Positions 34,990-43,901 of a DNA stretch of 64,000 nt are shown here, piece by piece. The position numbers and the translations under genes were made by a program. The notes below the pieces were generated by a model. That model saw nothing but the letters and a program-made list of their open reading frames with translations. It had not been told where the DNA came from and did not search any database. The first letter of the stretch is position 1; the number at the start of each line of letters is the position of its first letter. The DNA is from LSCE01 sp050485425 (lineage in GTDB: Bacteria; Pseudomonadota; Gammaproteobacteria; Nitrococcales; Aquisalimonadaceae). Location: assembly GCA_050485425.1 (NCBI GenBank), contig JBJHBJ010000014.1:1-64000 (forward strand). The letters are read 5' to 3'.

Positions 34990-36003
34990 ATGCAGAATCG
35001 AAGACTCCCCGCCGAGTGGGAGCCTCAAGCTGCCGTACTCCTCACCTGGCCCCACCGCAACGGCGACTGGGGCGGGAACCTGCCCGAGGCGGAACAGACC
35101 TTCATGCGCATGGCGCGGCTCATCGCCTCCCGGCAGCCGCTGCTCGTTGCCTGCCACGATGCCCATAGCCGGGATCAGGCGCAGGCCGCCGCCGGCACGT
35201 TCGGCGCACGTATTTTCGAAATCCCGTCCAACGATATCTGGGTACGCGATCACGGACCCATCACCGTGCTGGACAACGGCGCCCCGGTGCTGCTGGACTT
35301 CCGTTTCAATGGCTGGGGGAACAAGTATCCGGCCGATCTTGACGATGCGCTGACCGGGCGGCTGGCGCCGCAGGCCCTGGCCGGGCTGGCCGTGGAGCGC
35401 ATCGACGCGATCATGGAAGGCGGCAGTATCGAAAGCGATGGCGACGGCACCATCATGACCACCAGCCGCTGCCTGCTGCATCCGGAACGCAACCCCGATC
35501 TGGACCGCCGGCAACTGGAGCGCCTGATGGACACCTGGTTCGGAGCCAGGCAGGTGCTGTGGCTGGATCATGGTGAGCTGGAGGGCGACGATACCGACGG
35601 CCACGTGGACATGCTGGCGCGGTTCGTCCCGGACAATACCATCGTCTATACGGCCTGCGACGACACTGCCGATGTGCACCATGCCCCGCTGGCGCGCATG
35701 GAGGAGCAGTTGCGTGGGTTCCGCAATGCCGGCGGCCAACCCTATCGTCTCATCCCGCTGCCCTGGCCGCCCGCGCGTTTCGACGAGGACGGCAAGCGGC
35801 TACCGCTCAGCTACGCCAATTTCCTGATCATCAACGGCGCCGTGCTGGTTCCGGTCTACCGGGTTCCGACCGACCAGGCCGCGCTGGAAGTGATCGCCGG
35901 CGCGTTCCCGGACCGCGAGATCGTGCCGGTGGATGCCCTGCCGCTGATCCGGCAGCACGGCAGCCTGCACTGCGCCAGCATGCAGATCCCCGCGGCCGTT
36001 TAG
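34990..36003 (+). CDS. aguA: Agmatine deiminase
   Basis: A 337-residue member of the guanidino-group-modifying superfamily. It hydrolyses agmatine to N-carbamoylputrescine and ammonia. P-A-E-W-E-P-Q at the N-terminus, N-D-I-W-V-R-D-H-G-P, D-D-T-D-G-H-V-D, and the catalytic Cys in G-S-L-H-C-A-S-M-Q-I-P are all present. The start at 34990 gives the family length; the frame stays open far upstream, but that part overlaps sfsA and is not used. aguB follows. Confidence 0.96.
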   Translation: MQNRRLPAEWEPQAAVLLTWPHRNGDWGGNLPEAEQTFMRMARLIASRQPLLVACHDAHSRDQAQAAAGTFGARIFEIPSNDIWVRDHGPITVLDNGAPVLLDFRFNGWGNKYPADLDDALTGRLAPQALAGLAVERIDAIMEGGSIESDGDGTIMTTSRCLLHPERNPDLDRRQLERLMDTWFGARQVLWLDHGELEGDDTDGHVDMLARFVPDNTIVYTACDDTADVHHAPLARMEEQLRGFRNAGGQPYRLIPLPWPPARFDEDGKRLPLSYANFLIINGAVLVPVYRVPTDQAALEVIAGAFPDREIVPVDALPLIRQHGSLHCASMQIPAAV

Positions 36004-36027
36004 CCCACCCGAAAACCCGGGTACAAT
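35999..36027 (+). promoter_or_regulatory. Possible promoter of aguB
   Basis: TACAAT (36022-36027) in the 56-bp aguA-aguB gap has a weak -35 candidate TTTAGC (35999-36004) 17 bp upstream. The -10 context resembles typical gammaproteobacterial promoters. It would give aguB an additional start besides read-through from aguA. Confidence 0.35.
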
Positions 36028-36059
36028 GCGCCTCGCATTTGACAACCGGGGTTCCGCTG

Positions 36060-36953
36060 ATGTCCAAGCAATCATTGACCGTGGCGCTGGTTCAGCACAG
36101 CTGTGGCGAGAACCTGGACGAGAACCTGGAACGTAGTCTGGCCGGCATTCGGGAAGCCGCAGCCGGTGGCGCCCGACTGGTGCTGCTGCAGGAACTGCAC
36201 CGCAGCCGTTACTTCTGCCAGCAGGAGGACCCCGCCGTCTTCGACCTGGCGGAACCCATTCCCGGCCCTAGCACCGAGCGCCTCTCCCGGGCAGCGAGGG
36301 AACATGGCGTGGTGATCGTGGGTTCGCTGTTCGAGCGGCGTGCACCGGGCGTGCACCACAATACCGCTGTGGTGCTGGATAGCGACGGCACGCTGGCCGG
36401 TCGCTACCGCAAGATGCATATCCCGGACGATCCCGGCTATTACGAGAAGTTCTACTTCACGCCCGGGGATCTCGGCTTCTTTCCCATCGATACCTCGGTC
36501 GGTCGCCTGGGCGTGCTGGTCTGCTGGGACCAGTGGTTCCCGGAAGCAGCCCGGCTGATGGCACTGGCCGGCGCAGAGTTGCTGCTCTACCCGACAGCGA
36601 TCGGCTGGGCCGGCGAGGATGAACCCACCGAGCAGGCCCGCCAGCGGGATGCATGGATCACCATCCAGCGTTCCCACGCCGTGGCCAATGGCCTGCCCGT
36701 CCTGTCCTGCAACCGGACCGGCTTCGAACCGGACCCGGCCGCACCCACACAGGGAGCCCGCTTCTGGGGCAGCAGCTTCGTCGCCGGTCCCCAGGGCGAG
36801 CTGCTCGCCGAGGCCCCTATCGACGAGGAATGCGTGCTACTGGCGGAAATCGACCGCGAGCGCAGCGAACAGGTTCGCCGCATGTGGCCGTATTTCAGGG
36901 ACCGCCGGATTGACCATTACGGTGACCTGCTACGGATATATCGTGACAACTAA
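36060..36953 (+). CDS. aguB: N-carbamoylputrescine amidase
   Basis: A 297-residue nitrilase-superfamily amidase that converts N-carbamoylputrescine to putrescine, CO2 and ammonia. The Glu-Lys-Cys triad is visible: L-L-Q-E-L-H, Y-R-K-M-H-I-P and V-C-W-D-Q-W-F-P-E. It completes the agmatine route started by aguA 57 bp upstream. The ATG at 36060 is chosen over a TTG at 36039. Confidence 0.96.
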   Translation: MSKQSLTVALVQHSCGENLDENLERSLAGIREAAAGGARLVLLQELHRSRYFCQQEDPAVFDLAEPIPGPSTERLSRAAREHGVVIVGSLFERRAPGVHHNTAVVLDSDGTLAGRYRKMHIPDDPGYYEKFYFTPGDLGFFPIDTSVGRLGVLVCWDQWFPEAARLMALAGAELLLYPTAIGWAGEDEPTEQARQRDAWITIQRSHAVANGLPVLSCNRTGFEPDPAAPTQGARFWGSSFVAGPQGELLAEAPIDEECVLLAEIDRERSEQVRRMWPYFRDRRIDHYGDLLRIYRDN

Positions 36954-36971
36954 CCTTTTGCAGGTAAGCAA

Positions 36972-38096
36972 ATGATTTTAATACTAGAGGCAGACGCCGA
37001 CCGTAACAGCGACGCGTTCCGGACGCTACTGCAGCACCTTGATGGTCTGGACGGCATCAGGCATCGCACCCATACGGTCAAGGGTGCAGAACAAGTACTG
37101 ACCGAAATCTACCTGATCGGCAACACCGCGGCACTCACGGAAGAGGACATGCAGGCCCTGCCCTGCGTGGAGCGCGTCATCCGCGTGTCCGAACCCTATC
37201 GCGTGCTGGGGCGCCACCGGGACGATCACCGCTCCAGCGAGTTCCATTACAACGGCGTCACCTTCAGCCAGGACAGTTTCCACGTCTTCGCCGGGCTCTG
37301 CGCCGTCGACAATCCCGGCAATGTCGAGCGCATGTTCCAGGCGTTGCAGCAGCACGGGCAGACCTGCGCCCGCATGGGCGCGTACAAACCCCGAACCAAT
37401 CCCTATTCGTTTCAGGGACACGGCAAGGACTGCCTGCCCTGGGTCTTCGAACTGGCGGGGAAGTACGGCATCCGCGTGATCGCCATGGAAATCACCCATG
37501 ACCGTCATATCGGGGAAATCGAGCAGGCGCTGGAACAGACCGGCAATCCGACCGGCGTGATGCTGCAGATCGGTACCCGCAACACGCAGAACTTCGAACT
37601 GCTCAAGCACGTCGGCCGGCAGACGCGATTCCCGGTCCTGCTCAAGCGAGGGTTCGGCATCACCCTGGAGGAGTCGCTGAACGCTGCCGAGTACCTGGCC
37701 AGCGAAGGCAACAGTCACGTCGTATTCGCCCTGCGCGGCATGAAGACCAACATGGGCGACCCGCACCGCAACTTCGTGGATTTTTCCCATGTGCCGGTGC
37801 TCAAGCGCCTCACCCGCATGCCGGTGTGCATCGACCCTTCGCATTCCGTCGGCAGCCGTGCCGCCGACCCCGACGGCATCCTGGACATGATGCATGCCAC
37901 CGCCCAGGGCGTCATTGCCGGTGCCAACATGGTACTCGTGGACTTCCATCCCGAACCGTCCCGGGCACTGGTGGACGGCCCGCAGGCCCTGACCCTGCCT
38001 GAGCTGACGTGGTTCCTCGACGATGTGCGGGTTGCGCGCGAAGCCTATCTGCGTCGCCGCGAACTGGCCATGCGCCCGCGACTGGTCAAGGCCTGA
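36972..38096 (+). CDS. 3-deoxy-7-phosphoheptulonate synthase, type I-beta
   Basis: A 374-residue DAHP synthase, first enzyme of the shikimate pathway. An N-terminal ferredoxin-like regulatory domain (residues about 1-75) precedes the barrel, which has G-A-Y-K-P-R-T-N-P-Y-S-F-Q-G, L-L-K-R-G-F and I-D-P-S-H-S-V-G. This arrangement is the type I-beta class of Bacillus and Thermotoga, unlike the E. coli AroF/G/H type. In relatives the N-terminal domain mediates tyrosine inhibition; whether that holds here is inference. It lies 18 bp after aguB. Confidence 0.92.
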   Translation: MILILEADADRNSDAFRTLLQHLDGLDGIRHRTHTVKGAEQVLTEIYLIGNTAALTEEDMQALPCVERVIRVSEPYRVLGRHRDDHRSSEFHYNGVTFSQDSFHVFAGLCAVDNPGNVERMFQALQQHGQTCARMGAYKPRTNPYSFQGHGKDCLPWVFELAGKYGIRVIAMEITHDRHIGEIEQALEQTGNPTGVMLQIGTRNTQNFELLKHVGRQTRFPVLLKRGFGITLEESLNAAEYLASEGNSHVVFALRGMKTNMGDPHRNFVDFSHVPVLKRLTRMPVCIDPSHSVGSRAADPDGILDMMHATAQGVIAGANMVLVDFHPEPSRALVDGPQALTLPELTWFLDDVRVAREAYLRRRELAMRPRLVKA

Positions 38097-38121
38097 GCCC
38101 GTCCCGTTCCCAAACCCAACG

Positions 38122-41100
38122 ATGAGCAACGCCGTGCAACATCCGCTGAAACCCTCACTACCCCGGCAGCCGGGTCGCACGCTCCGCTGGGCCGGACTCC
38201 GCGGCAGCGCCCCCGCGCTTGCCCTCTGGCAAGCCGTGCAGCGCGAGGATGCCGGCCTGATGCTCGCCGTCACCGCCTCCAGCCAGGAAGCCCAGCAACT
38301 GGAGACGGAGTTGCGGTTCTACGCCGGCAAGCAGGCAGCCGAGGCCATACACAGCCTGCCCGACTGGGAAACGCTGCCCTATGACGTGTTCTCGCCCCAT
38401 CAGGACATCGTCTCCCAGCGGCTCGCCACCCTGCATCGGCTTCCAACCCTGGAACAGGGCATTCTGATCGTTCCTGCCGCCACGTTGATGCAGCGCCTTG
38501 CCCCGCGGTCCTATCTGGACGGGACCGCTTTCCTGCTCTCCACCGGCGACGGGCTGGAGCTTGACGCCACGCGGGAGCGGCTGGAGCGGGCTGGCTACCG
38601 CTGCGTGCCCGAAGTCATGGAGCACGGTGAATTCGCCGTCCGTGGGGCTCTGCTGGACCTTTTCCCCATGGGCAGCCCTCACCCCTATCGTATCGACCTG
38701 TTCGACGATGAGGTGGATACCATCCGGGTGTTCGATCCGGAAACCCAGCGCAGCACGCACAAGGTGGAACGGATCGCGCTGCTTCCAGGCCGCGAATTCC
38801 CGGTAGATGAGCAGGCCATCGCACTGTTTCGCCGACAGTTTCGTGCCCGCTTCGAGGGCGACCCCACGCGCAGCCTGATCTACCGTGAAGTCAGCGACGG
38901 CGTCATGCCGAATGGCATCGAGTACTATCTGCCGCTGTTTTTCGAGCAGACCTCGACCCTGTTCGACTACCTGCCCTCCCGTACCTGCCTGTTCCTGACC
39001 GAGGGCGTCCATCCGGCCGTACGGGAGCTGTGGGACGAGATCGACCATCGCTACGAACAACGCCGTCACGACCAGGACCGCCCGCTGCTGCCGCCGGACG
39101 CCCTGTACATCGAACCCGGGGAGCTTGAGGCGCGCTTTACCGGCTCCACGCTGGTGGAACTGTACCAGGAGGACGATCAGGCACTCTCCCAGGGACCGGC
39201 ATCCGGAGTGATTCGCTACGCCACCGACGACCTGCCGCCGCTGGCCCTGCACGGCTCCGCTCAGGACGAACGGACGCCGCTGGCGGATTTCCTGGCGGCG
39301 CGGAATGGCCGCGTCTTGTTTGTCGCCGAAACCCCGGGACATCGGGAATCGCTGCTGGAAACACTGCAAGCCCTGGACATCCGGCCGAACGAGGTGGCGG
39401 ATTGGCCGGCGTTCCTGAACGCCGACATTTCCCTGGCTATCACCGTCTCGCCGCTGGAACGCAGCCTGGTACTGCGCGAGCCTGAAGTCACGGTTATTAC
39501 CGAGGCCGCCCTGCTGGGCAATCGCGCCCAGCAACGCCGCCGCCGTCGCCGCCAGGAACGTGACCCGGCGCTGATGATTCGTGATCTCAATGATTTGCGT
39601 ATTGGTGCTCCGGTTGTTCATGAAGATCACGGGGTCGGTCGATACCTGGGGTTGCAACGACTGGACGTGGGCGATTACCCCACCGAGTTCCTCACCCTGG
39701 AATACGCCGGCGGCGACAAGCTGTACGTGCCGGTTGCATCGCTGAACCTGATCAGCCGCTATACCGGCGCCGAGGACGCGCACGCGCCGCTGCACCGGCT
39801 GGGCAGCGATCACTGGGAAAAGGCCAGGCGCCGCGCAGCGGAAAAGGTCAAGGACGTGGCCGCGGAACTGCTCGACCTGTATGCCCGGCGCGCTGCGCGG
39901 GAAGGCAAGTCCATCCGGTGTTCGGTCGAGGAATACCAGCGGTTTGCCGACGCCTTCCCGTTCGAGGAGACACCGGACCAGCAGGATGCCATCGACGCCG
40001 TCATTCAGGACCTGGCGTCTTCGCAGCCCATGGACCGCGTGGTCTGCGGCGACGTCGGCTTCGGCAAGACCGAAGTGGCCATGCGCGCCGCCTTCGTCGC
40101 CGTCCAGGGCGGTCATCAGGTCATCATCCTGGTGCCCACCACCCTGCTCGCGCAGCAGCACTTCCAGAACTTCCGCGACCGCTTTGCCGACTGGCCGATC
40201 AAGGTGGAATCGCTGTCACGCTTCAACAGCACGAAGGACCAGGCGGCCACGCTGGAAGGGCTGAGGGACGGCAAGGTGGACATCGTCATTGGCACCCACA
40301 AGCTGCTGCAAAGCGGCTTGCAGGCGAAGAGCCTGGGCCTGGTGATCATCGACGAGGAACACCGTTTCGGCGTGCAGCAGAAGGAACGGCTGAAGCAACT
40401 GCGGGCGGAAGTGGACCTGCTGACACTGACCGCCACGCCGATCCCCCGCACGCTGAACATGGCGCTCTCCGGTATGCGCGATCTGTCCATCATCGCCACG
40501 CCACCGGCGCGCCGGCTGGCGGTGAAGACCTTCGTCAACGAATGGAATGACGCACTGATCCAGGAAGCCTTCCTGCGCGAGCTCAAGCGTGGCGGCCAGG
40601 TCTATTTCCTGCACAATGACGTGCAGAGCATCGAACGCATCGGCAACCAGCTACACGAACTGGTGCCCCATGCCCGGATCGGCATTGCCCATGGCCAGAT
40701 GCCGGAACGCGAACTCGAACGCGTGATGCTGGAGTTCTACCACCAGCGCTACAACGTGCTGCTGTGCACCACCATCATCGAATCGGGCATCGACGTGCCT
40801 ACCGCGAACACCATTATCATCAACCGTGCCGACCGGTTCGGGCTGGCACAGTTGCACCAGATGCGGGGCCGCGTCGGCCGCTCCCACCACCGTGCCTACG
40901 CCTATCTGATCGCACCCCACCACCGCGCCATGACCGCGGATGCGGCGAAACGGCTGGAGGCCATTTCCGCACACGACGATCTTGGCGTGGGCTTCCTGCT
41001 GGCCAGCCACGATCTGGAGATTCGTGGTGCCGGTGAGTTGCTCGGCGCCGAGCAGAGCGGCCAGATCAGCGAGGTGGGGTTCAGCATGTACAACGAACTG

Positions 41101-41610
41101 CTGGACCGGGCCATCAAGGCGCTGCGCTCCGGCAAGGAGCCCGCTCTCGACCAGCCGCTGCACCACGGCGCCGAAGTGGACCTGCGCATCCCTGCCCTGC
41201 TGCCGGAGGACTATCTCCCCGACGTGCACGCACGCCTCGTGCTGTACAAGCGTATCGCCAACGCCCGCAGCAACGAACAGCTGAAGGACCTGCAGGTGGA
41301 GATGATCGACCGTTTCGGCCTGCTCCCCGATGCGGCGAAGAACCTGTTCCGCACCGCAGCGGTCAAACTCGAGGCGGAACCGCTGGGCATCCGCAAGATC
41401 GAGCTGGGGCCGGACGGCGGCGCCCTGACCTTCGGCACCGAAACCCGGCTCGATCCGGCCGCGCTGGTGGCGCTGATCCAGAGCGCACCTGACGTCTACA
41501 GGCTGGAGGGCCAGAAACGTCTGCGCATCCGCCGCAAACTGTCGGACCCGGAGCAACGGTTTGCACTGCTGAACAAACTGTTGAATGATCTGCGGCTGGA
41601 AGCCGCCTGA
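38122..41610 (+). CDS. mfd: Transcription-repair coupling factor
   Basis: A 1162-residue ATP-dependent translocase. It removes RNA polymerase stalled at DNA lesions and recruits UvrA. The N-terminal part is UvrB-like; the RNA-polymerase-interacting domain starts near L-R-I-G-A-P-V-V-H-E-D-H-G-V-G; the RecG-like motor has G-D-V-G-F-G-K-T-E-V-A, D-E-E-H-R-F-G-V and Q-M-R-G-R-V-G-R-S; the C-terminal TRCF domain follows. The start M-S-N-A-V at 38122 gives the family length. csiV follows 20 bp later. Confidence 0.97.
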   Translation: MSNAVQHPLKPSLPRQPGRTLRWAGLRGSAPALALWQAVQREDAGLMLAVTASSQEAQQLETELRFYAGKQAAEAIHSLPDWETLPYDVFSPHQDIVSQRLATLHRLPTLEQGILIVPAATLMQRLAPRSYLDGTAFLLSTGDGLELDATRERLERAGYRCVPEVMEHGEFAVRGALLDLFPMGSPHPYRIDLFDDEVDTIRVFDPETQRSTHKVERIALLPGREFPVDEQAIALFRRQFRARFEGDPTRSLIYREVSDGVMPNGIEYYLPLFFEQTSTLFDYLPSRTCLFLTEGVHPAVRELWDEIDHRYEQRRHDQDRPLLPPDALYIEPGELEARFTGSTLVELYQEDDQALSQGPASGVIRYATDDLPPLALHGSAQDERTPLADFLAARNGRVLFVAETPGHRESLLETLQALDIRPNEVADWPAFLNADISLAITVSPLERSLVLREPEVTVITEAALLGNRAQQRRRRRRQERDPALMIRDLNDLRIGAPVVHEDHGVGRYLGLQRLDVGDYPTEFLTLEYAGGDKLYVPVASLNLISRYTGAEDAHAPLHRLGSDHWEKARRRAAEKVKDVAAELLDLYARRAAREGKSIRCSVEEYQRFADAFPFEETPDQQDAIDAVIQDLASSQPMDRVVCGDVGFGKTEVAMRAAFVAVQGGHQVIILVPTTLLAQQHFQNFRDRFADWPIKVESLSRFNSTKDQAATLEGLRDGKVDIVIGTHKLLQSGLQAKSLGLVIIDEEHRFGVQQKERLKQLRAEVDLLTLTATPIPRTLNMALSGMRDLSIIATPPARRLAVKTFVNEWNDALIQEAFLRELKRGGQVYFLHNDVQSIERIGNQLHELVPHARIGIAHGQMPERELERVMLEFYHQRYNVLLCTTIIESGIDVPTANTIIINRADRFGLAQLHQMRGRVGRSHHRAYAYLIAPHHRAMTADAAKRLEAISAHDDLGVGFLLASHDLEIRGAGELLGAEQSGQISEVGFSMYNELLDRAIKALRSGKEPALDQPLHHGAEVDLRIPALLPEDYLPDVHARLVLYKRIANARSNEQLKDLQVEMIDRFGLLPDAAKNLFRTAAVKLEAEPLGIRKIELGPDGGALTFGTETRLDPAALVALIQSAPDVYRLEGQKRLRIRRKLSDPEQRFALLNKLLNDLRLEAA

Positions 41611-41630
41611 AACGGACGCATGGGGGTCCG

Positions 41631-42398
41631 ATGCTCAAACGCCTGATCAATCTTCCCCGCCGCGGCGCTGCAAAGGGCAGTACCCGGCTGGCAAACCCGC
41701 TGCTGGTCCTGTTGCTGGCGGTATCGCTGCTGCCGGTCCCGGCGACGGCGGACCAGGAGCTGTACGACGTCGAAATCATCGTCTTCCGCCATCTGGACAG
41801 CGGTGGCCTGCGCTCGGGGGAGCGCTGGCCCCGGACCGTGCCGGCCAACGTCCATGACCGTTACGCGGAGCTGCAGAGCAACGTGACGCCCGGCCCGGAG
41901 GTGTTCCTCCGGCTGGGCGACAACAGCCTGAACCTTCGCGACACCGCCAGGCGGCTGCAGCAGGATTCCGGCTACGAGGTGATCACGCACATCGCCTGGC
42001 GCCAGCCCGGGCTCAGTGAACAGGACTCCGTCGCCGTTGCCTTTCCGCTGGGAAGTCAGCCGCCGCGTGCGGATGGCGACCGGGATACCGTCGTGAACGG
42101 AATGCGCTCGGAAGATGACGAAACCCGCGCCATGGCCTTCCTCCGCCCGCCCACCGGCCTGTCCGGCCAGATCAGGATCGCCCGCGAGCGATTCCTGCAC
42201 GCCGATGTGGACCTGCGCTATGTCGAGGAAGGGAGAAGCCGGCGGGGCGAAAGCCGGCAGGCGGCACTATCGCAATTTGACGACTTTCCGCCGGTCATCC
42301 TGATGCAGGAACGTCGCCGCATGCGCAGTGACCAGTTGCATTACCTGGATCACCCGGTGCTGGGCGTTCTGATCCGGATCACCCGCGCCGACGGTTGA
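41631..42398 (+). CDS. csiV: CsiV-family periplasmic protein
   Basis: A 255-residue exported protein. A basic N-terminus and a hydrophobic core (about 22-40) end in A-T-A, a likely signal peptidase site. The mature part starts Y-D-V-E-I-I-V-F-R-H-L and ends H-Y-L-D-H-P-V-L-G-V-L-I-R-I, the two conserved ends of the CsiV family. CsiV binds peptidoglycan and helps activate the LpoA/PBP1a pair in Vibrio. It commonly lies next to mfd, as here. Confidence 0.87.
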   Translation: MLKRLINLPRRGAAKGSTRLANPLLVLLLAVSLLPVPATADQELYDVEIIVFRHLDSGGLRSGERWPRTVPANVHDRYAELQSNVTPGPEVFLRLGDNSLNLRDTARRLQQDSGYEVITHIAWRQPGLSEQDSVAVAFPLGSQPPRADGDRDTVVNGMRSEDDETRAMAFLRPPTGLSGQIRIARERFLHADVDLRYVEEGRSRRGESRQAALSQFDDFPPVILMQERRRMRSDQLHYLDHPVLGVLIRITRADG

Positions 42399-42419
42399 CC
42401 GCCGGCACCGCGGCACCGC

Positions 42420-43157
42420 TCAGATCGACGGGATCAGTTCGCCCAGCAGTGCCCGCACGCGTTCCATCCCCAGTCGCAGGTTCTGGTCGATGTCTTCCAT
42501 GGTGATCGCCTCGCTGTGCAGTCCGGCCGCCCAGTTGGCCACCACGGCACAGGCAGCGTAGGCAACGCCCAGTTCCCGCGCCAGCGCAGCTTCCGGCATG
42601 CCCGTCATGCCGACCAGATCGCAGCCATCCTGGCGCAACCGCCGGATCTCCGCGGCCGTCTCCAGGCGCGGGCCCTGCGTGGCCCCGTACGTGCCCCGGT
42701 CCGCCAGATCGAGCTTCGCTCTGGCACCGGCCTCGATCATCAGCTTGCGCAACGCCGGATCGTAGGGGTAGGTGAAGTCGATATGGGTGACGTGGGTCAG
42801 GTCATCCTCGAATAGCGTATGCGAGCGCGAGTAGGTGTAGTCGATGATCTGGTCCGGAACCACCAGCCGCGCCGGCGCCATGGCGTCGGTGATGCCGCCC
42901 ACGGCCGCCACCGCGATCAGGCGTTCCACGCCCAGGTGCTTGAGAGCCCACAGATTGGCCCGGTAGTTGACCTTGTGCGGCGGAATCGTGTGGCCGTAGC
43001 CATGACGGGCCAGGAACAACACCTCGCGACCATGAAACAGACCGTGGGTGATCGGCCCGGACGGTTCTCCGTAGGGTGTGTGCACCACCTCGCGGCGCTG
43101 GATTGCCAGCCCCTTCAACGAGGTCAGCCCGGTGCCTCCGATAATCGCAACCGTCAT
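42420..43157 (-). CDS. S-methyl-5'-thioinosine phosphorylase (MTAP family)
   Basis: A 245-residue purine nucleoside phosphorylase of the MTAP/MTIP group. G-G-T-G-L-T-S-L at the N-terminus, R-H-G-Y-G-H-T-I-P-P-H-K-V-N-Y-R-A-N and G-M-T-G-M-P-E-A-A-L-A-R-E are its motifs. In Pseudomonas the related enzyme prefers methylthioinosine and releases hypoxanthine. hpt lies 25 bp upstream on the same strand and uses hypoxanthine, which favours the MTIP assignment; methylthioadenosine phosphorylase is the alternative. Confidence 0.88.
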   Translation of the reverse strand: MTVAIIGGTGLTSLKGLAIQRREVVHTPYGEPSGPITHGLFHGREVLFLARHGYGHTIPPHKVNYRANLWALKHLGVERLIAVAAVGGITDAMAPARLVVPDQIIDYTYSRSHTLFEDDLTHVTHIDFTYPYDPALRKLMIEAGARAKLDLADRGTYGATQGPRLETAAEIRRLRQDGCDLVGMTGMPEAALARELGVAYAACAVVANWAAGLHSEAITMEDIDQNLRLGMERVRALLGELIPSI

Positions 43158-43182
43158 TGTCTGTCTCCCCAGTCCTTGCTGA

Positions 43183-43731
43183 TCAGTGATCGGCGACGGC
43201 GTAGATGCCGGGCGCATTACGCAGCATTTCCTTGTAGTCCATGCCGCTGCCGAACACGTAACGGTCGCCGGTGGTCAGCCCGATATACTCTGCGGCCACC
43301 TCCGGGTGGCAGCGATCATGCTCCTTTTTGACCAGCACCGCTGTCACCACACGCCTGGCGCCCTGCGCGTAGCAATCATCGATGATCCCCCGCAGGGTAT
43401 GCCCCTCGTCCAGAATGTCGTCGACGATCAGCACCGTGCGGCCCTGCAAAGGCGTCCGTGGCCGGGCAATCCAGTGCAGGTCGCCTCCCGAGGTCTCGCC
43501 GCGGTAGCGGGTGGCATGCACATAGTCCACTTCCAGCGGAAAACCCAGTTTCGGCAACAGCCGGCCGGCCGGCACCAGCCCGCCGATCATCACGCACAGC
43601 ACCAGCGGCAGCTCGTCGCCCAGATCGGCGGTGATGGCCTGTGCCATGCGGTCCAGTGCTGCCTCCACCTGGTTGTCATCATACAGCCTGTCGGCGGCGG
43701 CCAGCGCCGCCGTGGTCTCGTCTCGATTCAT
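43183..43731 (-). CDS. hpt: Hypoxanthine-guanine phosphoribosyltransferase
   Basis: A 182-residue purine phosphoribosyltransferase. The PRPP site is V-L-I-V-D-D-I-L-D-E-G-H-T-L, and the acceptor-side E-Y-I-G-L-T-T-G-D-R-Y-V-F-G-S-G follows. It salvages hypoxanthine or guanine to IMP or GMP. It is the first gene of a two-gene operon with the methylthioinosine phosphorylase, which makes hypoxanthine. Confidence 0.93.
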   Translation of the reverse strand: MNRDETTAALAAADRLYDDNQVEAALDRMAQAITADLGDELPLVLCVMIGGLVPAGRLLPKLGFPLEVDYVHATRYRGETSGGDLHWIARPRTPLQGRTVLIVDDILDEGHTLRGIIDDCYAQGARRVVTAVLVKKEHDRCHPEVAAEYIGLTTGDRYVFGSGMDYKEMLRNAPGIYAVADH

Positions 43732-43901
43732 TGCCTGTATCCCGATGCTCCCGCGCTACCCGGATGGAATCACAAAGTGGCTCGCCGCTCCACCGCTGAC
43801 AGCCGCTTCCGTCAGGCGAAGCCGCGCACGATACAACAATTCGGCGCCCGCATGTAACGGGATCACGACAAAATCCGGGAAATCATGTACCCTTTGCGCC
43901 C

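Noticed and set aside
38158..40161. A 667-codon open frame on the minus strand
   Set aside because: It is the antisense of mfd; the translation is Q/G/R-rich with no family features, as expected for a high-GC shadow frame.
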